A model generated the notes under the pieces. It did not search any database, was not told the origin of the DNA, and saw only the letters and a program-made list of their open reading frames with translations. Positions 16,676 through 23,953 of a stretch of 64,000 bases of DNA are shown in pieces. The translations under genes and the position numbers were made by a program. The number at the start of each line of letters is the position of its first letter. The first letter of the stretch is position 1. Source of the stretch: Chania fonticola_B (lineage in GTDB: Bacteria > Pseudomonadota > Gammaproteobacteria > Enterobacterales > Enterobacteriaceae); NCBI RefSeq assembly GCF_048537545.1, contig NZ_CP183218.1; one strand, written 5' to 3'.

Positions 16676-18111
16676 AGGGTATCTCCCGCGATTAACTGAT
16701 GAATACGTGTGTGATAGGTGGACAGAATCTGCTGTCTTTTCGGACGTCCATTAGTGGTTAATAAACCGTTTTCAACCGTTAACTGTGCCAAAAAATAATG
16801 ATGGATCCGTGCATAATCAGGTAGCCTCCCATTAAGTTGGCATAGCTGATCGGCAAGGCTACTTTCATAACCGGGTGTCACTTGGATCAGCGCAACATTT
16901 ACGGGTAATCCATCACCAAAGATGACCATGCGGGATATTGCCGGAAAAAGCTGCGCTTCCGCCTCAATCCATTCCGGTGAAAAATTGCGGCCAAAGGCGG
17001 TGATCTGAATATTCTTTTTGCGGCCAGTGATATGAAGGAAGCCTTGGGCATCAAAATGACCGAGATCGCCGGTTGCCACCGGGGGTTTTGCAGCGGGTTC
17101 CCCCAGATATCCCAGCATTGTCGCGCCAGAAATCAAGATCTCCCCATCCGGTGCGATGGCTATCTGGCAGTGCGGTAGTGGTTCACCCACCGAGCCAGGC
17201 AAAGCGCGCCCCGGCGCATTGAGAGCAACAACCGAGCCGCATTCTGATAAGCCATACCCTTCAAAAACCGGCAAACCCAACTGGTGCGATTTAACCACTA
17301 TATCCGCAGCAACTTTTCCCCCGCCGACGGCGACAAAACGCAGGCTCTCCGCAAGCCCTGGGTTCTGGGTGCATAACATGACGAATAGACGCAGCAATTC
17401 AGGCACCAATACCAGGCTGTGCGGCCGCCATTGTGCAATGGCTTGGGCCAGGATCTGAGCGGAGAACTGGCTAGATCCTGTCAGTCCCACTTCAGCCAGC
17501 GAGGGGATACGGCTGCATACGCCACTGAGCAACGGAACATAGAGCCCGGTAATGTTTTCAAGCAAGGTCGACAGTGGCAGCAAGGTCAGATGCTGCTGTA
17601 TGTTTGCCGCAGCAACCCGCTCGGCAAGCGCCAGGCTGACCTGCATCAAATGCTCCTGACTCAGACATACCCCTTTGGGATGCCCGGTTGTCCCTGATGT
17701 ATAGGTGATTTTGGCCGTATTAGCGGGTAATTCAGCAACAGAGAGTGGCTGCCGACGTTGCAAAGGGTAATCAAGGAAAGGGATCGTTATCCACCCTTGC
17801 CGGGCAGGCCCAATCAAGGCATCGGCACCGCTACTTTCCAGCAACCAGTCTTGCTGTTCAGCACTGAAAAAAACGGGCACCGGTATAATGACAATATTGG
17901 CTAACAGGCAAGCCAGATCGATCATGGCCCACTTCAGGCCATTATTCAAAAACAGGGCCAGCCGCGATATTTTCTCATTACTGAGTTGCTCAGCCAGAGA
18001 GGTGGTTTGCCGCAATAAATCAGCGTAACTGATGCTGTGCTGACTATCACATAACGCAGGGCGAGAGCCATCTGTCACCGCAATATGTTCAATACGCTCA
18101 AAAAGGATCAT
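16672..18111 (-). CDS. AMP-dependent acyl ligase/synthetase
   Basis: A 479-residue member of the ANL superfamily. The P-loop is YTSGTTGHPKGV (about 135-146), followed by the motif EGYGLSECGSVVALN (about 284-298), the ATP/ribose Asp in TGDLGHFDAQGFLHITGRKKN (about 348-368), and a short C-terminal lobe with NGRPKR (about 456). It activates a carboxylic acid, probably fatty, as an acyl-adenylate and passes it to CoA or another carrier. It is about 60-80 residues shorter than FadD. No carrier protein is encoded in the operon. ATG 18111 overlaps the upstream gene by 4 nt, so the ligase is made with the thermostable-hemolysin-like protein. Confidence 0.88.
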   Translation of the reverse strand: MILFERIEHIAVTDGSRPALCDSQHSISYADLLRQTTSLAEQLSNEKISRLALFLNNGLKWAMIDLACLLANIVIIPVPVFFSAEQQDWLLESSGADALIGPARQGWITIPFLDYPLQRRQPLSVAELPANTAKITYTSGTTGHPKGVCLSQEHLMQVSLALAERVAAANIQQHLTLLPLSTLLENITGLYVPLLSGVCSRIPSLAEVGLTGSSQFSAQILAQAIAQWRPHSLVLVPELLRLFVMLCTQNPGLAESLRFVAVGGGKVAADIVVKSHQLGLPVFEGYGLSECGSVVALNAPGRALPGSVGEPLPHCQIAIAPDGEILISGATMLGYLGEPAAKPPVATGDLGHFDAQGFLHITGRKKNIQITAFGRNFSPEWIEAEAQLFPAISRMVIFGDGLPVNVALIQVTPGYESSLADQLCQLNGRLPDYARIHHYFLAQLTVENGLLTTNGRPKRQQILSTYHTRIHQLIAGDTL

Positions 18112-18752
18112 AGCTGCACGCTCATTTGCACGGGAAATATATCCGGCATGGGGCCAAACAATGAAAGCAATAAGCTGGTTTCACTCAGAATTTGGCGGCC
18201 TTGTTTAAGATCGCCAACCATGACGCAGGGCTGCCCCTGATAATATTCTCCCCAGGCCTGAGCATCCTCACCCATTCGATCCGGCAATGCAGGGGCCAGT
18301 TCCAGAGGGGTCAGGTGCAACCGGTGGAAGATATTTCTCAACTTTTTGGTCCCGGTAAATGCCACATAGTCGAGTTGGTTTTCGCAGAGTAGCCGACAAA
18401 TTGCCGCAAACATGATCCGGGCATTTCCAGATTCAGAGCAGGCAAAGTTTCCTATTTCAACGAGGCGGTTACGTGGCAAGATTGTTCCCGTCTGAGTGGC
18501 GACCACCTCTTCAATCGGCGCATCCAGATAACGCTCAAGGTACAGCGGCGCATTATCAGCACGGTTCAGACCGCAGGCACCAACCAGAACGCCGTCAGCG
18601 CGGTACATACCTAACAGGTAAGGCAGAAAGTGAGGAATGAGCGCATTAAACTGCCGACCGTATTCGTGCTGTATATAAGCCTGCAATAAGGCCCTATGGT
18701 CATGATCCTCAGCAAACGACAGTTGGTACGGTGCCTGGATATGTATACTCAT
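18108..18752 (-). CDS. Thermostable hemolysin (delta-VPH) family protein, GNAT-like
   Basis: A 214-residue protein matching the T_hemolysin family (PF12261): HEYGRQFNALIPHFLPYLLGMYRADGVLVGACGLNRA (about 30-66), PLYLERYLDAPIE, and VEIGNFACSESGNARIMFAAICRLL (about 117-141). The fold of these proteins resembles N-acyltransferases and LuxI-type synthases, and the haemolysin name comes from a Vibrio screen. The central EIGNFA and internal GxLVGACGLN strands would fit acyl or acetyl transfer. It is the first gene of the operon, with its own promoter at about 18789-18817. A toxin role is not supported by any signal peptide. Confidence 0.8.
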   Translation of the reverse strand: MSIHIQAPYQLSFAEDHDHRALLQAYIQHEYGRQFNALIPHFLPYLLGMYRADGVLVGACGLNRADNAPLYLERYLDAPIEEVVATQTGTILPRNRLVEIGNFACSESGNARIMFAAICRLLCENQLDYVAFTGTKKLRNIFHRLHLTPLELAPALPDRMGEDAQAWGEYYQGQPCVMVGDLKQGRQILSETSLLLSLFGPMPDIFPVQMSVQL

Positions 18753-18788
18753 AATCGCGCCCCTCTGACTGATAATGAGCAGTGTAGC

Positions 18789-18817
18789 GATATAAGCTTA
18801 AGAAAGAGTTAAGGCAA
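18789..18817 (-). promoter_or_regulatory. Promoter of the five-gene operon with a PmrA/BasR-like box
   Basis: On the minus strand, TTGCCT (18817-18812) and TATATC (18794-18789) are spaced by 17 nt, a good sigma-70 arrangement about 40 nt upstream of the first gene. Between them lies CTTAAC-TCTTT-CTTAAG (18813-18797), close to the PmrA (BasR) direct repeat YTTAAK-N5-YTTAAK. One base of the first half does not match, and the box sits closer to the -10 than is usual. The promoter call is fairly secure; PmrA control is a hypothesis. Confidence 0.5.
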
Positions 18818-18921
18818 TGAGAGCACAGACCGCTATTTAAAAAGCCCGTGGCCATCAAGCAACATGGCTGTCTTACACGCTATTTCCCTTCCCTGTCTTC
18901 CTCAGGTAGTATCACCATGAA

Positions 18922-18937
18922 CTGTATAAAAAAACAG
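18922..18937 (+). promoter_or_regulatory. LexA (SOS) box upstream of qnr
   Basis: CTGTATAAAAAAACAG matches the LexA consensus CTGT-N8-ACAG exactly. It ends 8 nt before the qnr start codon. The same kind of box controls plasmid and chromosomal qnrB genes, where RecA/LexA release raises expression after DNA damage or quinolone exposure. Confidence 0.85.
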
Positions 18938-18945
18938 GTAATTAT

Positions 18946-19599
18946 ATGCAACCTTTACTGCTGCAATCCGTCAAAATTGCCCATGATCAATTCCGCGGTG
19001 AAACCATCACCAATGGCAAGTTTCTGAACTGCGATTTTTCCGGCGCCGATTTGACCGATACCCAGTTTATCGGCTGCGTTTTCTATGACGAAGAGACCCA
19101 ACTCGGCTGCAACTTCAGCCGCGCGGTGTTGAAAGATGCCAGCTTTAAAAGCTGCGATCTCTCGCTGGCCGATTTCAGAAATGCCCAGGCCCTCGGCCTG
19201 GAGATCCGCGAATGCAAGGCACAGGGGGCCGATTTTCGTGGCGCCAGTTTTATGAACATGATTTCGCAGCGCAGCTATTTTTGCAGCGCCTTTATCATCA
19301 AAAGCAATCTGAGCTACAGCAATTTCTCCAAGGTGGTGCTGGAGAAATGCGAGCTGTGGGAAAACCGCTGGAGTGGCGCTAACGTGCTGGGTGCCAGCTT
19401 TATTGGCTCCGATCTGTCCGGCGGGGAGTTCAACCAGTTTGACTGGCGGGCCGCCACCTTCAACCACTGCAATCTGACCGGCGCAGAGCTGGGGGAGATG
19501 GATATCCGCCAGGTTGATCTGGAGGGGGTACAGCTGGATAGTCAGCAGGTCGTTGGGCTAATCGATCGGCTGGGGATAATCCTGGTCAGTGATGATTGA
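18946..19599 (+). CDS. Qnr-family pentapeptide repeat protein (QnrB-like)
   Basis: A 217-residue pentapeptide-repeat protein made of A(D/N)LXX units. Long stretches agree with QnrB, for example NCDFSGADL, EEQ-type loop FYDEETQLGCNFSRA, FKSCDLSLADFRNA, AQGADFRGASFMNM and VVLEKCELWENRW. The central Gly-containing break between the two coils and the loops that contact gyrase are present. Qnr folds as a right-handed four-sided beta helix that mimics DNA and protects gyrase and topoisomerase IV from quinolones. It lacks the first few residues of QnrB1 and starts at the ATG 8 nt after the LexA box (site AGGTAA). Its chromosomal context suggests an intrinsic gene, comparable to Smaqnr of Serratia marcescens. 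The resistance level cannot be read from sequence. Confidence 0.9.
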   Translation: MQPLLLQSVKIAHDQFRGETITNGKFLNCDFSGADLTDTQFIGCVFYDEETQLGCNFSRAVLKDASFKSCDLSLADFRNAQALGLEIRECKAQGADFRGASFMNMISQRSYFCSAFIIKSNLSYSNFSKVVLEKCELWENRWSGANVLGASFIGSDLSGGEFNQFDWRAATFNHCNLTGAELGEMDIRQVDLEGVQLDSQQVVGLIDRLGIILVSDD

Positions 19600-19610
19600 C
19601 GAATAGGTCA

Positions 19611-19639
19611 TTGAATAGCACTTTTAAAGGTGCTATTGT
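19611..19639 (+). promoter_or_regulatory. Promoter and palindromic operator of the toxin-antitoxin pair
   Basis: TTGAAT (19611-19616) and TATTGT (19634-19639) are spaced by 17 nt. A perfect inverted repeat AATAGCAC-N8-GTGCTATT (19614-19637) covers the spacer and both elements, the expected place for autorepression by an antitoxin. AGGAG lies upstream of the antitoxin ATG at 19664. Confidence 0.7.
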
Positions 19640-19663
19640 CGATATTCCAAACAGGAGATCACC

Positions 19664-19915
19664 ATGGCCTTTCAAATTTTAACCACTATCGCTGCCAGCA
19701 TCACCGACCTGAAAAAGAACCCGATGGGAACCGTTGCAGACGGAGAAGGTGAAGCGGTTGCCATCCTGAATCGTAACGAACCGGCTTTCTACTGCGTGCC
19801 CCCTGAGCTGTATGCATACTATCGGGAGCTTGCCGAAGATGCAAAATTAAACCGTATTGCAGATGAACGCATGGAAGATGCGGAGTTTGTGAGCGTAGAT
19901 CTTAATGACTTATAA
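19664..19915 (+). CDS. Type II antitoxin, StbD/Phd-YefM-like
   Basis: An 83-residue antitoxin. The N-terminal part (MAFQILTTIAASITDLKKNPMGTVADGEGEAVAILNRNEPAFYCVPPELY) has the Phd/YefM-type DNA-binding pattern: a short strand, SITDLKKNP helix, and the AVAILNRNEPAFY hairpin. The acidic C-terminus (DERMEDAEFVSVDLNDL) would wrap the toxin. It should bind the palindrome upstream of its own gene and neutralise the toxin encoded 11 nt in overlap. It resembles StbD of plasmid stability systems. Confidence 0.85.
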   Translation: MAFQILTTIAASITDLKKNPMGTVADGEGEAVAILNRNEPAFYCVPPELYAYYRELAEDAKLNRIADERMEDAEFVSVDLNDL

Positions 19916-20186
19916 GCTCAAATTTGAAAAGCGCGCACTGAAGGAATGGGAAAAGCTGGGCTATCCCGTTCGGGAACAACTGAAAAAGAAGCTGGCCGAG
20001 CGTTTAGAAAACCCGCATGTGCCGGCATCCCGCCTAAGTGGCCGCCCGAACCGTTACAAAATCAAACTGCGCTCATCAGGCTATCGGTTGGTTTATGAAG
20101 TACGTGATAATGAAATTGTTCTATTGGTGATCGCCGTTGGAAAACGAGCTGGGGAGGAAGTCTATTTTGCTGCCGATAAGCGATAG
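19905..20186 (+). CDS. RelE/StbE-type toxin
   Basis: A 93-residue RelE/ParE-fold protein: YKLKFEKRALKEWEKLGYPVREQLKKKLAERLENP (two helices), then the strands PNRYKIKLRSSGYRLVYEV and EIVLLVIAVGKRAGEEVY. Basic residues Lys/Arg in KIKLRSSGYRL and GKRAGEEVY correspond to the mRNA-binding and catalytic surface of RelE. It probably cleaves mRNA on the ribosome when the antitoxin is lost. Its ATG lies inside the antitoxin gene (11 nt overlap), which couples translation. It sits just downstream of qnr on the same strand. Confidence 0.87.
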   Translation: MTYKLKFEKRALKEWEKLGYPVREQLKKKLAERLENPHVPASRLSGRPNRYKIKLRSSGYRLVYEVRDNEIVLLVIAVGKRAGEEVYFAADKR

Positions 20187-20354
20187 AATTAATCACTGAG
20201 TATCCCCTTCACAAATCAACAAAACCGGCTTGAAAGCCAATTAAGGTATTACTAGGCCTAATACGCCATTACGCTTAATCATTGGCCATCGCCTTGATTT
20301 TATTACGCCGTTCGCCAATGATCCCAAATACCTTTCCCATCCCCAAGGATCCGT

Positions 20355-20990
20355 ATGAACTCATCGGCCACTGTTCTCTACACTGATAGCAACTTTTTCA
20401 GCCCCTATGCCATGTCGACCTTTGTGGCGCTCACGGAGAAAGGCATGCCGTTTACCGTCAAGCCGGTAGATCTCTCACTGGGAGAACAGCAAAGCCAGGC
20501 CTACGGCAGCCTGTCGTTAACGCTGCGGGTGCCGACGTTGGTGATGGGCAGCTTCCAGCTTTCCGAGTCTTCCGCCATTGAGGAATATTTGGAAGAACTC
20601 CACCCAGCCCATCCGCTCTATCCGCGTGACATCAAACAGCGCGCCAAAGCCCGTGAGATCCAGGCATGGTTACGTAGCGATCTTTTACCGCTGCGGGCCG
20701 AACGCCCAACCGAGGTGATTTTCAGCGCGGTCAAATTTGCCCCATTGAGTGCAGATGCCCAACGGGCAACCAACAAACTGCTGACTGCGGCGGAAAAGTT
20801 ACTGAGCCATGGCCAGGATCATCTGTTCCAGGAATGGTGCATCGCCGATACCGACCTGGCCCTGATGCTCAACCGGCTGGTGATGCATGGCGATCAGGTA
20901 CCGGAACCGCTGCGCCACTATGCACAAAAACAGTGGCAGCGCCCATCGGTGCAGGCGTGGTTGGCATTACCAGAGAAAATGCGGAGCTAA
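20355..20990 (+). CDS. yfcF: Glutathione S-transferase YfcF
   Basis: A 211-residue two-domain GST. The N-terminal thioredoxin-like domain starts LYTDSNFFSPYAMSTFVALTEKG (about 9-31), with LRVPTLVMGSFQLSESSAIEEYLEEL (about 57-82) holding the cis-Pro and the glutathione-binding ESSAI. The C-terminal domain has RAKAREIQAWLRSDLLPLRAERPTEVIF and WCIADTDLALMLNRLV, as in E. coli YfcF. The family has glutathione transferase and peroxidase activity and helps against oxidative stress. It is separated from the toxin gene by 168 nt without features and is convergent with gabD. Confidence 0.87.
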   Translation: MNSSATVLYTDSNFFSPYAMSTFVALTEKGMPFTVKPVDLSLGEQQSQAYGSLSLTLRVPTLVMGSFQLSESSAIEEYLEELHPAHPLYPRDIKQRAKAREIQAWLRSDLLPLRAERPTEVIFSAVKFAPLSADAQRATNKLLTAAEKLLSHGQDHLFQEWCIADTDLALMLNRLVMHGDQVPEPLRHYAQKQWQRPSVQAWLALPEKMRS

Positions 20991-21016
20991 AAAAACCGGC
21001 GGCCACGATGCCGCCG
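20989..21016 (-). terminator. Bidirectional terminator between gabD and yfcF
   Basis: CGGCGGC and GCCGCCG (20997-21003 and 21010-21016) form a stem. Read on the minus strand it is followed by GG and seven T residues, a strong intrinsic terminator for gabTD. On the plus strand it follows the yfcF stop but has only a short TT. A second hairpin with CGCTCCCC/GGGGAGCG arms lies at about 21055-21085. Confidence 0.7.
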
Positions 21017-21100
21017 TTCTCAACGGTGAGAAACATCACTTCTTGCTCGGAGGAAGCGCTCCCCAGCGCAGGCCACCGGGGAGCGTTCAAGTCTTGAGGG

Positions 21101-22555
21101 TTAACAGCTCACGTCAATGCACAGATATTTCAGTTCCAGATATTCTTCAATACCGTAGCGAGAGCCTTCGCGCCCCAGCCCAGACTGTTTGATACCGCCG
21201 AAAGGCGCTACCTCGTTGGAGATCAAACCGGTATTGATGCCCACCATGCCGTATTCCAACGCCTCTGGCACCCGCCATTGACGAGCGGCGTTTTGCGTAA
21301 ACAGGTAAGCGGCCAGGCCAAATTCGGTATCGTTGGCCATCGCGATAGCTTCCGCTTCGTCATGGAAACGGAACAGCGGCGCAACCGGGCCAAAGGTTTC
21401 TTCTTTGGCAAAGCGCATCTGCTGGGTCACTCCAGTAACCACCGTCGGCTGGAAGAAGGTACGGCCCAACGCATGCGGCTGCCCACCAGTCGCGATCTGC
21501 GCGCCTTTGATCAGCGCATCATCAATGTGGCTCTGCACTTTCTCTATCGCGGCCTCATCGATCAGCGGCCCCTGCGTCGTCCCTTCTTGTGTGCCATCAC
21601 CGACTTTCAGTTGCTCAACCGCGGCCACCAGCTTATCCACCAGGCGATCGTAGATGCCGTCCTGAACGTAAATACGGTTGGCGCAAACGCAGGTCTGCCC
21701 GCTGTTGCGGAACTTGGAGGCCATAATACCGGCAACGGCCGCGTCCAGATTGGCATCGTCAAACACGATCACCGGAGCGTTGCCGCCCAGTTCCAGCGAA
21801 AGCTTTTTAATGGTTGGCGCACATTGGGCCATCAGGATGCGCCCAACCTCGGTCGAGCCGGTAAAACTCAGCTTGCGCACTACCGGGCTGTCACACAGCA
21901 CTTTACCCACCTGTGCGGCTTCGCCGGTTACCACTTGCAATACGCCTGCGGGAATACCGGCATCCTGCGCCAGTTTGGCCAGTGCCAATGCGGTCAGCGG
22001 CGTTTGCTCAGCCGGTTTGACGATCATGGTGCAGCCTGCGGCCAGCGCAGGAGCCGCCTTGCGGGTGATCATCGCTGCCGGGAAGTTCCACGGCGTGATC
22101 GCCGCGCAGACACCGATCGGCTGTTTCACCACCACCAGACGTTGCGAAGCCTGTGGGGCCTGTAATACGGCACCGTCGACACGCTTGGCCTCTTCGGCGA
22201 ACCAGGTAATAAATGAGGCGGCATAGGCCACTTCGCCACGCGCTTCCGCCAGCGATTTACCCTGCTCAGCGGTCATCAGCTGCGCCAGATCTTCCTGAGC
22301 CGCCATGATTTTATCAGCCCAGGCCAGCAGCAATACGGAACGCTGCTTGGCGGTCTGTTGCTTCCAGCCGATTTGTGCCTGCTGTGCGGCGTTAATTGCC
22401 TGCTGGGTTTCCTCTGCGCTCACCAGAGGCACCGTTGTCAGCTCCACACCGTTGGCCGGGTTGATCACGGCTTCACGTTTGCCGCTGCGGGCATCGCACC
22501 ACTCGCCGTTAATCAGGCATTGGCTACGCAGCAGATCGGGATTTTGCAGTTTCAT
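21101..22555 (-). CDS. gabD: Succinate-semialdehyde dehydrogenase (NADP+)
   Basis: A 484-residue aldehyde dehydrogenase close to E. coli GabD. Visible motifs are the cofactor region TPWNFPAAMITRKAAPALAAGC (about 150-171), FTGSTEVGRIL (about 229-239), the general-base Glu in LELGGNAPVIVFDDANLD (about 254-271), and the catalytic Cys in NSGQTCVCANRIYV (about 284-297). The second Cys two residues later is also conserved in GabD. It oxidises succinate semialdehyde to succinate, which enters the citric acid cycle. It follows gabT by 12 nt on the same strand, so the two steps of GABA breakdown are co-transcribed. The next plus-strand gene is convergent. Confidence 0.95.
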   Translation of the reverse strand: MKLQNPDLLRSQCLINGEWCDARSGKREAVINPANGVELTTVPLVSAEETQQAINAAQQAQIGWKQQTAKQRSVLLLAWADKIMAAQEDLAQLMTAEQGKSLAEARGEVAYAASFITWFAEEAKRVDGAVLQAPQASQRLVVVKQPIGVCAAITPWNFPAAMITRKAAPALAAGCTMIVKPAEQTPLTALALAKLAQDAGIPAGVLQVVTGEAAQVGKVLCDSPVVRKLSFTGSTEVGRILMAQCAPTIKKLSLELGGNAPVIVFDDANLDAAVAGIMASKFRNSGQTCVCANRIYVQDGIYDRLVDKLVAAVEQLKVGDGTQEGTTQGPLIDEAAIEKVQSHIDDALIKGAQIATGGQPHALGRTFFQPTVVTGVTQQMRFAKEETFGPVAPLFRFHDEAEAIAMANDTEFGLAAYLFTQNAARQWRVPEALEYGMVGINTGLISNEVAPFGGIKQSGLGREGSRYGIEEYLELKYLCIDVSC

Positions 22556-22567
22556 GGATATTGCTCC

Positions 22568-23833
22568 TTATTGGGCCAGCGCGCGGGAAAGGATTGCCAG
22601 CGCCTGGTTAAACTGGGCATCAGGAATGGTCAGCGGGTACAGGAAACGGATCACGTTACCGTTCACCCCACAGCTGAGTAGCAACAGTCCTTCTTCCTGG
22701 GCTTTTTGCTGTACCTGACGGGTAAACTCCGGCGACGGTTTACCGGTTGCCGGGTCGTTGAATTCTACTGCCACCATGGAACCCAGCGCGCGAATATCCA
22801 CAATCGCCGGGCAGTGGCTGCGTGCCTGTTGCAGCACTTCCACCAAATGTTGCCCCAAACGCTGGGAGCGTTGGCACAGCTGTTCTTCTTCAATCACGTC
22901 CAAGACCGCCAGCGCGGCAGCAACGGCTAATGGGTTACCGGCGTAGGTACCGCCAAGGCCACCAGGTGCGGGGGCATCCATCACGTCAGCACGGCCCGCC
23001 ACGGCAGACAACGGCATACCGCCAGCCAGGCTCTTCGCCATAGTGATCAGGTCCGGTTTCACCGCATAGTGGTCCATTGCAAACAGCTTGCCGGTACGGG
23101 CAAAGCCGGTTTGCACTTCATCGGCGATCAGCAGGATACCGTGTTGGTCACACAGCGTACGCAGCGCCTGCATGAATTCTGCCGGAGCCACGTTAAAGCC
23201 CCCTTCCCCCTGCACCGGCTCCAGCACTATCGCGGCAACCTGCTTGGGATCGATATCGGCTTTAAAGATGCGCTCCAGGCTGTTCATGGCATCTTCGGTG
23301 CTGACGCCATACAGCGCATTCGGATACTGGCCATGGTACACGGAGCCAGGGAACGGGCCAAAGCCCAGCTTGTAAGGGGCCACTTTGCCCGTCAGCGCCA
23401 TGGTCATATAGGTACGGCCATGGAATCCGCCGCCGAAGGTGATCAGGCCTGGACGCCCGGTGTATGCGCGGGCGATCTTCACCGCATTTTCTACCGCTTC
23501 TGCACCGGTGGTGAAGAAGGCGGTTTTACAGGTGCCTTCGATTGGAGCACGTTGGTTGATACGCTCTGCCAGCGAAATATAGCTCTCATAAGGCACGATC
23601 TGGTATGCCGTATGGGTAAACGCCTGCAGTTGCTTTTCAATGGCGGCGATCACCTTGGGATGACGGTGGCCGGTATTGAGCACCGCAATGCCTGAGGCAA
23701 AGTCGATCACCTCATTGCCTTCTACATCCCACAGGGTGGCATTTTCTGCACGCTCGGCGTAAAAACCACACATCACGCCAATCCCTCTTGGGGTAGCGGC
23801 CAGACGACGTTGATTCAGTTCTGCGTTTTTCAT
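22568..23833 (-). CDS. gabT: 4-aminobutyrate aminotransferase
   Basis: A 421-residue class III PLP aminotransferase. The PLP-phosphate motif is FTTGAEAVENAVKIARA (about 107-123), the ring-stacking region GFHGRTYMTMALTGK (about 138-152), the Asp in LIADEVQTGFARTGKLFA (about 235-252), and the Schiff-base Lys in DLITMAKSLAGGMPLSAV (about 262-279). It transfers the amino group of GABA to 2-oxoglutarate, giving succinate semialdehyde for GabD. The ATG is at 23833 and the gene is divergent from gabR with a 120-nt shared control region, as is typical for GabR-regulated pairs. Confidence 0.95.
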   Translation of the reverse strand: MKNAELNQRRLAATPRGIGVMCGFYAERAENATLWDVEGNEVIDFASGIAVLNTGHRHPKVIAAIEKQLQAFTHTAYQIVPYESYISLAERINQRAPIEGTCKTAFFTTGAEAVENAVKIARAYTGRPGLITFGGGFHGRTYMTMALTGKVAPYKLGFGPFPGSVYHGQYPNALYGVSTEDAMNSLERIFKADIDPKQVAAIVLEPVQGEGGFNVAPAEFMQALRTLCDQHGILLIADEVQTGFARTGKLFAMDHYAVKPDLITMAKSLAGGMPLSAVAGRADVMDAPAPGGLGGTYAGNPLAVAAALAVLDVIEEEQLCQRSQRLGQHLVEVLQQARSHCPAIVDIRALGSMVAVEFNDPATGKPSPEFTRQVQQKAQEEGLLLLSCGVNGNVIRFLYPLTIPDAQFNQALAILSRALAQ

Positions 23834-23953
23834 GCTGTTCTCTCCGGGCGGGACCAGTTATCGGTTTTGTTCACAAACGTGAAACATTGCGTTTATTTAC
23901 ACCTGATGTGGCCCTATAATCGAGTGCCAGTTACGATTAATTGAGGGATCCAA

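Noticed and set aside
18108..18752. Secreted haemolysin toxin
   Set aside because: No signal peptide or membrane segment; the family fold is GNAT-like and the gene heads an enzyme operon.
21278..22165. 295-residue plus-strand frame opposite gabD
   Set aside because: Antisense to all GabD motifs and without any recognisable domain; shadow frame.
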